From assembly GCA_905215555.1 (NCBI GenBank), contig CAJMQU010000006.1:62001-126000 (forward strand): DNA of 64,000 nt, in the 5' to 3' direction. The notes beneath the pieces are model-generated. The model did not search any database. It was not told the origin of the DNA and saw nothing but the letters and a program-made list of their open reading frames with translations. Origin of the DNA: an uncultured bacterium (GTDB lineage Bacteria > Bacteroidota > Bacteroidia > Bacteroidales > Bacteroidaceae). The position numbers were made by a program, and so were the translations under genes. Each line of letters begins with the position of its first letter. Position 1 is the first letter of the stretch. Shown here piece after piece: positions 53,801-59,668 of the stretch.

Positions 53801-54091
53801 CGCAACTCTATTGATGACTTTGACTCGGAAGAAGCATTGCCTCATCCGCGTCAATGGTCGAACTTTTCGGAAGCGGAAGCTGCCAATCATAATGAAGAGG
53901 CTGCCCGCAATGTATTGCGTCGTATGCATCACATCAACGATATTACTCCGCGTGATTTCGTAGAAGTATGCGTTGATATGATGCAGCAGGGTGTCGCAGG
54001 TTATGATAGTTGGGGGGCAGCACCTTATGGGAAATATGCGCTTTCTGCCGGGAAAGAGTATAAATGGGGTTTTACGATAGTTCCCCGTTAG
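50843..54091 (+). CDS. GH2 beta-galactosidase
   Basis: The 1082-residue exported enzyme (signal region MILRLKIFLPVLLLATGCFSA, possibly a lipoprotein at C18) has the five-domain LacZ layout. This is a jelly-roll sugar-binding domain (VPGNWEVQGYGTPIYTN), Ig domains, a TIM barrel with the acid/base in IWSLGNEAGNG and the nucleophile in APSEYSHAMGNSSGNLWDQW, and the C-terminal small-chain beta sandwich (FWRGPTDNDYGNGMPSR, RTDTRSLALT). It probably releases beta-galactose from mucin O-glycan cores after peripheral alpha-linked sugars are removed. It is the last gene of the locus; the next gene is convergent 10 bp away. Confidence 0.92.
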   Translation: MILRLKIFLPVLLLATGCFSAVVREVKPYWQDVQVVAVNKQYPRTSFMTYANRNEAMKGRFTNSPYYRLLNGTWKFYFVDSYKQLPDDIINPALDVSGWHDIQVPGNWEVQGYGTPIYTNHGYEFKPRNPQPPQLPEDNPVGVYRRDIEIPADWDGRDIFLHIAGAKSGLYVYLNGQEVGYSEDSKNPAEFLINPYLQSGKNVLTLKIFRWSSGSYLECQDFWRISGIERDVFVYSQPKAAIKDFRIKSTLDDNYKNGIFALQTDLRNHRKKHTNLTLSYELLDNQGHIVCSDEKTTYIPAGEVRTLAFDKELTDVNTWTSEHPALYKLLMTLKENGQITEVIPYNVGFRRIEIKPSSQLAANGKPYVTLLINGQPIKLKGVNIHEHNPATGHYVTEELMRKDFELMKLNNLNTVRLCHYPQSRRFYELCDEYGIYVYDEANIESHGMYYDLARGGTLGNNPEWLTAHMDRTVNMYERNKNYPCLTIWSLGNEAGNGYNFYQTYLWIKQADKEWMSRPINYERAQWEWNSDMYVPQYPSAEWLEYIGREGSDRPVAPSEYSHAMGNSSGNLWDQWQAIYRYPNLQGGYIWDWVDQGLDAVDKNGRHYWTYGGDYGVDTPSDGNFLCNGIVNPDRTPHPAMAEVKYVHQNVAFEAVDLSTGKFLVKNRFYFTNLQKYIISYTVTANAKNIKRGKMSLDIAPQQSKEVTISLGHLTAKPGTEYFVNFIVTTTENEFPIPSGYDIATEQFRLPIEPLKNTFALGGSSLTVQTEGNELAIFSPKVQFVFNKQTGLVTSYQVNGTDYFKDGFGIQPNFWRGPTDNDYGNGMPSRLQVWKQSSKDFQVTAAHASMDGKSAVIQADYLLKAGNIYRMTYRVYPSGVVKVDAVFAPVGGDVAKLNVPRIGVRFRLPALMNQVEYFGRGPGENYVDRKMGTHVGLYKTTADQMYFPYVRPQENGHRTDTRSLALTQKNGRGLTVIADSTIGFNALRNSIDDFDSEEALPHPRQWSNFSEAEAANHNEEAARNVLRRMHHINDITPRDFVEVCVDMMQQGVAGYDSWGAAPYGKYALSAGKEYKWGFTIVPR

Positions 54092-54101
54092 TATGACTTT
54101 C

Positions 54102-55640
54102 CTATTCTATTCCGTGCATCATCTTTTGTAACTTTCTGGAAAGCAGAAAGAGGATGAGGGAAGCTGTTGCGGACATGATGACGAATACCATAAAGAAGTC
54201 AAACATCGTTTCAATGCGATAGCCAAGCAGGGTTTTCACCTTATCGGCCTCAGGATAGAGGCCGGTAAGGGTACCTGCAAATTTATTGGCTGTGGCCATA
54301 GAAAGATACCAGATACCCATCATCAGTGAAGCAAAACGGAGCGGAGTCAGTTTGTTTACCATTGACAGTCCGATGGGAGAGAGGCAGATCTCGCCCATGG
54401 TGTGAATGAAATAGAGTCCCGTCAACCAAATGAGGCTGACTTTTATACCCGGTTGCACATCTTTTACTCCGAAGCAGATAACCAAATATCCCAAAGAGAG
54501 CAATAACAAACCGATAGCTTGTTTCGTAGGAGAGGCAGGCTCCATACCTCGTTTGTTGAGGAATCCCCATACCCCCGGCATAATTGCAGCCAGGATTACT
54601 ACAAAGAACGGATTAAAAGACTGTATCCATGAAGCAGGCATTTCCCAGCCGAGGATCACACGATCGGTTTGTTCCGATGCGAAAAGCGTCAGTGAGGCTC
54701 CCGCCTGTTCGTAGGCTGCCCAGAAGAAGATGACGAAGAAGGCGATGATATAGATGACAAAGATACGGCTGCGTTCTATCTTGGTGAGTGAGCCATCTAG
54801 CAAGATGCTGACAGGGAATACGATACAAGCGGTGAAGATGCCGATGCTGAACCAATCATTACCGAAGCACCAATAGAAGAAGCTGGCGATGGCAATGGTT
54901 AATGCTCCGAGAAGCAGGTAGTTACGGATTTTCTTATCTTTGTCCATTGCCGTTTGTTGAGCTGTTTTGCTCTCTTTCCGGTATTCACGCTTGGCATCTG
55001 GTATGATACCGAGTTGTTGCCCGTCAGGGCCGATCAGATATTTATTTTTCTGCGTTTGAAACAGAATGACTGTAAATACGGTAACGATGGCTGCAATCAG
55101 AAATCCCCATTTGAAATCATTCGGATCACCGGTTTCGCCAAAGTAACCACAAACCAACGGGGCAAAGAAAGAACCGACGTTCACTCCCATGTAGAATATG
55201 GTATAGGCAGAGTCCAGTCGTTTGTCTCCCGGTTCGTAGAGTTGCCCCACCATTGTGGTTACCGTTGGTTTGAAGCATCCGTTACCTAATATGAGAAAGG
55301 TGAGTCCGCCGTACATCAGCCAATGGGAGAGGTCTTTGGCATCCAGCATTGAGGCGCTGAAGAACATCAGGAATTGCCCCACAGCCATCATCATTGCACC
55401 CCAGAATATGGAGCGTCGGATGCCCCAGTATTTATCGGCGATATAGCCGCCGATAAGCGGAGTCAGATAGACCATTCCGGTGTAACTGCCGTAGATGGAA
55501 GCTGCATGCTCCTTGTCGAACAAGAGTGCTTGGGTTAAAAACAGGATGAAGATAGCGCGCATACCATAATAGCTGAAACGTTCCGCCGTGCTGGTAGCGA
55601 AGATAAGGTAAAGACCTTTGGGGTGTTTGGATGTACTCAT
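54102..55640 (-). CDS. POT/PTR-family peptide transporter
   Basis: The start at 55640 (MSTSKHPKGLYLIFATSTAERFSYYGMRAI) matches POT proteins; the frame upstream adds only leader codons. The 512-residue protein has about 12-14 membrane helices and the POT signature ERFSYYGMRAIFILFL (ExxERFxYYG). It imports di- and tripeptides with protons across the inner membrane. It lies convergent to the mucin locus and could take up peptides released by the M60 enzyme, but shared regulation is not shown. A -7-like TACTTTTG reads on the minus strand at 55690-55683, about 45 bp before the start. Confidence 0.93.
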   Translation of the reverse strand: MSTSKHPKGLYLIFATSTAERFSYYGMRAIFILFLTQALLFDKEHAASIYGSYTGMVYLTPLIGGYIADKYWGIRRSIFWGAMMMAVGQFLMFFSASMLDAKDLSHWLMYGGLTFLILGNGCFKPTVTTMVGQLYEPGDKRLDSAYTIFYMGVNVGSFFAPLVCGYFGETGDPNDFKWGFLIAAIVTVFTVILFQTQKNKYLIGPDGQQLGIIPDAKREYRKESKTAQQTAMDKDKKIRNYLLLGALTIAIASFFYWCFGNDWFSIGIFTACIVFPVSILLDGSLTKIERSRIFVIYIIAFFVIFFWAAYEQAGASLTLFASEQTDRVILGWEMPASWIQSFNPFFVVILAAIMPGVWGFLNKRGMEPASPTKQAIGLLLLSLGYLVICFGVKDVQPGIKVSLIWLTGLYFIHTMGEICLSPIGLSMVNKLTPLRFASLMMGIWYLSMATANKFAGTLTGLYPEADKVKTLLGYRIETMFDFFMVFVIMSATASLILFLLSRKLQKMMHGIE

Positions 55641-55682
55641 TATAAAAATTGTCTTTTGTGTTAATAATTCTTTATTGTTCCA

Positions 55683-55741
55683 CAAAAGTAGGGATTATTT
55701 TTAGGATATGGCTTTGATTTGAGCTGGAAAATATACCTTTG
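55683..55741. promoter_or_regulatory. Divergent promoters of transporter and tag
   Basis: On the minus strand TACTTTTG (55690-55683) serves the transporter gene. On the plus strand TTTG (55713-55716) and TACCTTTG (55734-55741) are 17 bp apart and lead toward tag, with about 60 bp of leader. The plus-strand spacing is slightly short of the usual 19-20 bp. Confidence 0.45.
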
Positions 55742-55811
55742 CCGCGTTCTTATTAACATAAAATAAGTTTGGACGGTACTGTCAACCATTCAAATAATAA
55801 CATAGAAAAGT

Positions 55812-56387
55812 ATGAAGGATATAATCAATGCGCGTTGTGGTTGGGCCGGAACAGATGAACTATACATAAAATATCATGATGAAGAATGGGGTAATCTCGT
55901 AGCCGATGATAAAACTTTGTTTGAGTTTCTTGTACTCGAAAGTGCTCAGGCGGGACTGGCTTGGATTACTGTCCTCCGGAAACGTGAAGGATACCGGGAA
56001 GCCTTTCATCACTTCGATGTGCAGAAAGTGGCGCAAATGACGTCGGAAGACATTGAACGATTAATGAAATTTGATGGAATTGTCAAAAACCGGTTAAAGA
56101 TCAATAGTACAATCAATAATGCAAAACTATTTATGGCTGTTCAGAAAGAGTTCGGAAGTTTCTATAAATATATTTTGTCATTCTTCCCTGTACAGCCACC
56201 TATTGTCAACAATTTCAAGACTTTGAGTCAGATTCCCGCCACATCTCCCGAGTCGGACGCTATGAGCAAAGACATGAAAAAGCGAGGCTTCAAGTTTTTT
56301 GGCTCCACTATCTGCTATGCTTTTCTACAGGCAGTAGGCTTTGTGAACGACCATTTGGAAGACTGTTTTTGCAAAGCGGTTAAATAG
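55812..56387 (+). CDS. tag: DNA-3-methyladenine glycosylase I
   Basis: Tag removes 3-methyladenine from alkylated DNA in base excision repair. The 191-residue protein shows the N-terminal RCGWAGTDELYIKYHDEEWG (Cys and His of the zinc snap), the active-site region LESAQAGLAWITVLRKREGYREAF, and the C-terminal GFVNDHLEDCFC (His and Cys that complete the zinc site). Length fits. The retron RNA begins about 105 bp downstream with its own promoter-like box. Confidence 0.95.
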   Translation: MKDIINARCGWAGTDELYIKYHDEEWGNLVADDKTLFEFLVLESAQAGLAWITVLRKREGYREAFHHFDVQKVAQMTSEDIERLMKFDGIVKNRLKINSTINNAKLFMAVQKEFGSFYKYILSFFPVQPPIVNNFKTLSQIPATSPESDAMSKDMKKRGFKFFGSTICYAFLQAVGFVNDHLEDCFCKAVK

Positions 56388-56479
56388 GATACGCAAGATT
56401 GTAGCTGTTTCGCTGAATGAAACGGGGTATATCAAATAAAAAAATATTCATAGGATTATTGCTTTAAACCTAAAAAAAC

Positions 56480-56487
56480 TATTTTTG
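56480..56487 (+). promoter_or_regulatory. -7 element of the retron RNA
   Basis: TATTTTTG matches TAnnTTTG. A TATTG word at 56457-56461, 18 bp upstream, could be the -33 element. The expected transcript start, about 5-7 bp downstream, falls at the beginning of the a1 repeat (56493), which fits the RNA borders defined by the repeats. Confidence 0.6.
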
Positions 56488-56492
56488 CACAC

Positions 56493-56620
56493 GAAGAGGA
56501 TGAGGAAAAGATTTAGCAGGAAAGAGGTGCAGTCGCCTCGTAAGCTCATGGGCTTTCTTTAGAATGTAAATACTTTGGTATAAATACCATGATTTACATT
56601 AGTAAATACTCATCCTCTTC
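56493..56620 (+). ncRNA. Retron msr-msd RNA (about 128 nt)
   Basis: The ends are a perfect inverted repeat: a1 GAAGAGGATGAG (56493-56504) and a2 CTCATCCTCTTC (56609-56620). After a1 comes TTTAGC, whose G at 56516 is the candidate 2'-5' branch site. Next are msr hairpins GAGGTG-CAGT-CGCCTC (56524-56539) and AAGC-TCATGG-GCTT (56542-56555). The msd is one long hairpin: AATGTAAAT (56563-56571) pairs with ATTTACATT (56592-56600) and, inside it, TGGTAT pairs with ATACCA (56576-56589). A T7 run follows a2. The msDNA would be about 50 nt. The reverse transcriptase gene starts 22 nt after a2. All pairings are read directly; branch point and product are inferred from known retrons. Confidence 0.85.
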
Positions 56621-56642
56621 TTTTTTTATACTTATTGATAAG

Positions 56643-57764
56643 ATGAATGGAATTCTGATAGCTGTACTTATTGTCACCTGCTTATTGGTCTACAAGATTA
56701 TTTCTTCGACTCGTAGACAGGAAGGATACAAGAGGTGGAAAGCAGGAAACCGCGACAATACGGAGCATACTGCTAATGCCGGAATCACCCGTAAAGGATG
56801 GTTCAGCCAGCTTTTTAAAACTTCTGCTCCGCAAATCTCTCCCTGGTGTAAAGAAGAAACCATATCTCAGTGTGCAAACTTGTTGGGAGTGGAGGAAGTG
56901 AAGCTGAAAGAAATATTGAAGGATGTTTCTGCTCACTACCGTGAGTTCTGGATAGGTAAACGAAGAGGAGGTTACCGCATGATTTCTGCCCCGGACGACG
57001 AATTGAAGCTTATTCAGGATGCTATTAACCATCGCATTTTATCCTTTGTAAACGTCCATCCGGCGGCTACCGGTTTCCGGTGCAAGATGTCCATAGCCGA
57101 TAATGTCCGCCCACACTTAGGAAAGCAGTGTGTGCTGAAAACGGATATTCATGATTTCTTTAGTTCTATACGTAGTCCTCGCGTGAGGAATACATTTGAG
57201 GCAATGGGGTATCCGCCTGATATTGCGAAGGTGCTTGTAACTTTATGCTGTTTACATCGTTGTTTGCCTCAGGGAGCATCCACAAGTCCGGCATTGAGCA
57301 ATATTATCTCTTATGAGATGGACAAAAAGTTGTCCACACTAGCTGCCGAATATGGTTTGGTTTATACCCGGTATGCCGATGACCTTACTTTTTCTGGAGA
57401 TGTTTTTCCGGGAGAACAGATTCTGTCTCAGCTCAAACTGATTGTCCGGGAAGAGAAGTTTGAATTGAATCATAAGAAAACCCGTTTCTTGAAGGAGCAC
57501 AGCCGGAAGATTATCACAGGTGTTTCCATCAGTTCGGGTGTGAAGCTGACTATTCCTAAAGCCCGGAAAAGAGAAATACGCAAGAATGTGCATTATATCT
57601 TGACGAAAGGACTGGCAGAACACCAGCGCCGGATTGGTTCTCACGACCCGGCTTATCTGAAACGGCTGATCGGGACACTTTGCTATTGGCGGTCAATAGA
57701 ACCGGATAATGCATATGTGTCCGATTCTATCGAAGCTTTGAAGCGCTTAGAGAGAAGTTATTGA
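56643..57764 (+). CDS. Retron reverse transcriptase with N-terminal membrane anchor
   Basis: I start at 56643; an in-frame ATG at 56589 lies inside the msd stem. The 373-residue protein opens with a hydrophobic helix (about 3-20, GILIAVLIVTCLLVYKI) followed by a basic stretch (RRQEGYKRWKAGNR), so the enzyme should face the cytoplasm. The RT domain has the retron-type NxxxH motif (NVRPH, 154-158), catalytic Asp in LKTDIHDFFSSI (168), QGASTSPALSNI, YADD (244-247) and NHKKTRFL, then ITG in place of the usual VTG. Retron RTs prime on the branch G of the linked RNA to make msDNA, generally for phage defence together with an effector. No effector gene adjoins; the stop overlaps the convergent neighbour by 7 bp. 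Confidence 0.9.
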   Translation: MNGILIAVLIVTCLLVYKIISSTRRQEGYKRWKAGNRDNTEHTANAGITRKGWFSQLFKTSAPQISPWCKEETISQCANLLGVEEVKLKEILKDVSAHYREFWIGKRRGGYRMISAPDDELKLIQDAINHRILSFVNVHPAATGFRCKMSIADNVRPHLGKQCVLKTDIHDFFSSIRSPRVRNTFEAMGYPPDIAKVLVTLCCLHRCLPQGASTSPALSNIISYEMDKKLSTLAAEYGLVYTRYADDLTFSGDVFPGEQILSQLKLIVREEKFELNHKKTRFLKEHSRKIITGVSISSGVKLTIPKARKREIRKNVHYILTKGLAEHQRRIGSHDPAYLKRLIGTLCYWRSIEPDNAYVSDSIEALKRLERSY

Positions 57765-58585
57765 TTGCTGCGTTTCTGAGGTGTCGGTTCTATATCGTAG
57801 TATCCCTCTTCTGTTTTTATAATCTTGAATTTTCCCTCTTTAACCCATTTGTTCCAATCATCGAATAGTCCGGCGATATACTGGAAGAGGTCTTCCGCGA
57901 TGTTGATTTCCACACCCGATCTCAGGTTCAATACTAATTGGTCGTTTTCAACGGAAAGGAATCTTTTAGCTCTGTCTACCGCAATTAAATAAACCGTTTG
58001 ATTGTATGCACGGTCTTCGTTCAATCCTATGTGGTAGTTGTAGGGACCGATTGCATCGTCAGACATCGGACGCTTGGTTTTCAAGAAGGTAGTGTCGGTG
58101 ATGGAAGCCCGTAACTTGCGGGCCTCTTCCCATGCTTTCTTATGTTCCGAAGCAATCTCTTCGTTTTTGATGTCCTCTTGAATTTGCCTGTACATGGCTT
58201 TAAACTCAGGCCCTTCACCTGAAATTGCAAAATTACCGCTTTCGATGCGGGCGTTCACCAAAGGATTACATACTACCTTGTTGTTGCATACAAAACCGAT
58301 ACGCTTGCCTATTGACTGTTCGGTAGCGTCTGTCCATATCTTAATGGACTGATCGTTCATTCTACCCATAATCTGATAGGCCATTTCACCTGTCCGCTCA
58401 CTCATAAAAGAGTCAAGCCTTATAGAAACAAAATCTTTGGTTGTTACGATGGGCTCTGCCGAAAGGCTGTCTTGTGTGCCACTTGTGATGTAGTACCAGC
58501 CATTGGAGCGGCATGCTTCAAAACTCCCTCCTAGTGAAGTTAACGCTAAAGACGCAGTTACTACTAAAACAGTGAACGTTTTCAT
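57758..58585 (-). CDS. Secreted SecDF P1-head-like protein
   Basis: The 275-residue protein has a signal peptide (MKTFTVLVVTASLALTSLGGSFEAC); Cys25 may make it a lipoprotein, though the lipobox is weak. Residues 35-120 resemble the head part of the SecD periplasmic P1 domain (YQIMGRMNDQSIKIWTDATEQSIGKRIGFVCNNKVVCNPLVNARIESGNFAISG). A helical linker (125-160) and an unassigned C-terminal domain follow. Stand-alone SecD-head proteins are uncharacterised. Its 3' end overlaps the retron RT by 7 bp, tail to tail. A -7-like TATCTTTG reads upstream on the same strand at 58736-58729, implying a leader of about 140 nt. Confidence 0.6.
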   Translation of the reverse strand: MKTFTVLVVTASLALTSLGGSFEACRSNGWYYITSGTQDSLSAEPIVTTKDFVSIRLDSFMSERTGEMAYQIMGRMNDQSIKIWTDATEQSIGKRIGFVCNNKVVCNPLVNARIESGNFAISGEGPEFKAMYRQIQEDIKNEEIASEHKKAWEEARKLRASITDTTFLKTKRPMSDDAIGPYNYHIGLNEDRAYNQTVYLIAVDRAKRFLSVENDQLVLNLRSGVEINIAEDLFQYIAGLFDDWNKWVKEGKFKIIKTEEGYYDIEPTPQKRSNQ

Positions 58586-58819
58586 GGTCTGACTTTTTAT
58601 ATGTAGTTATTCAATCTTTATTTTTAGTCCGACACCTACCTCACAAATCGGTATCGACTTGTGTATCTCGGCTTTTGCCAGAAAAAAACGCAATGGCACG
58701 GATATAACTCCCGAATATTATTCTCTTGCAAAGATAACAACTAGTCAATATAATTACTATCAGACAGAACAAAATAAACTTGTTTATCAGATGTTTTCTA
58801 TTATGATAAGGAATTGCTG

Positions 58820-59380
58820 TTACTTTCTTCTGTTTTCTTTAATAATCCGCATTAACTTATTCTTTATGAGTTGTCTTCTCAGCGGGGACAAATTATCTAT
58901 GTACAATTTTCCTTGTGTATGCTCAAACTCATGCTGAATGATCCGCGCGGTATATCCGTGGTAAGTCCTGTTTTGTTCTTTAAATCCACTATTCTGATAT
59001 TTTATCGTTATTGACCAGGGGCGTGTAACTTCTTCGTAAAGGTCGGGAATACTCAGGCAACCTTCCCCTGCAGTCCATACTTTCTCGCTATAAGCTATTA
59101 TTTCTGCATTGATAAATGTTTCCTCTATTCCGCAATCTTCTTCCACAAAGAAGTGTTCTCTTTCCTTAGCGGACATATATGTATAGGTATTTCTGCTGTT
59201 TACTATGAACAGCTTGATGGGAAGATTGATTTGTGGTGCGGCTAATCCGCATCCGTCCGCATCTCTCAGCGTCTGCCACATGGTTTCTATAATTTCCTGG
59301 ATATTGGGATAACTCTGTTCTATGTCTTCACATTCTTTTCTTAATACGGAGTTGCCGTAGACGGTTATCGGTTTAATCAT
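58820..59380 (-). CDS. def: Peptide deformylase
   Basis: The enzyme removes the formyl group from the N-terminal Met of new proteins. The 186-residue protein has all three family motifs: DGCGLAAPQINLP, EGCLSIPDLYEEV (Cys metal ligand) and QHEFEHTQGKLYID (HExxH), with Glu where most enzymes have Asp in the last motif (QHEFDH). It is a type I form with a somewhat long insertion after motif 1. A -7-like TACCTTTG reads on the minus strand at 59402-59395, very near the start. It stands alone between two intergenic regions. Confidence 0.95.
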   Translation of the reverse strand: MIKPITVYGNSVLRKECEDIEQSYPNIQEIIETMWQTLRDADGCGLAAPQINLPIKLFIVNSRNTYTYMSAKEREHFFVEEDCGIEETFINAEIIAYSEKVWTAGEGCLSIPDLYEEVTRPWSITIKYQNSGFKEQNRTYHGYTARIIQHEFEHTQGKLYIDNLSPLRRQLIKNKLMRIIKENRRK

Positions 59381-59520
59381 ATTCTTTTTTGTGGCAAAGG
59401 TAAGCTGTAACTACCATTGTTCATCGTAAATTTTAGACGTATTTTCTATGTGTATACATAAGTTCTGTGCGCGAAATTATCTATATGCAAAAGGTGTTTT
59501 GAAAGCTTTAAGATGTACTC

Positions 59521-59550
59521 TTGACCAGATATTCTACATTTTCTGACCAG
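59521..59550. promoter_or_regulatory. Direct repeat TGACCAG, 22-bp spacing
   Basis: TTGACCAG (59521-59528) and CTGACCAG (59543-59550) repeat the core TGACCAG at 22 bp, two turns of the helix, about 120 bp before the TonB-receptor gene. This is typical of a binding site for a dimeric activator. The regulator is not identified. Confidence 0.4.
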
Positions 59551-59625
59551 TTTTTAGTCGTTTTTGTCAATAAAAGGACAGTAATATATATATATTGCTT
59601 TTATTTTCAACATCTCTCAATTAAT

Positions 59626-59659
59626 TAACCATTAAATTTGCAATATAACCATTAAATTT
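59626..59659 (+). promoter_or_regulatory. 14-bp direct repeat with -7-like box
   Basis: TAACCATTAAATTT occurs at 59626-59639 and again at 59646-59659, 20 bp apart. The first copy continues into TAAATTTG (59633-59640), which fits the -7 consensus; the second lacks the final G. The second copy ends 9 bp before the receptor ATG. It could be a regulator site over the promoter or a duplicated start region. Confidence 0.45.
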
Positions 59660-59668
59660 TATACGCTT

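Noticed and set aside
56589..56642. Earlier in-frame ATG for the retron reverse transcriptase
   Set aside because: It lies inside the msd stem of the retron RNA; the ATG at 56643 after the a2 repeat gives a clean membrane helix.
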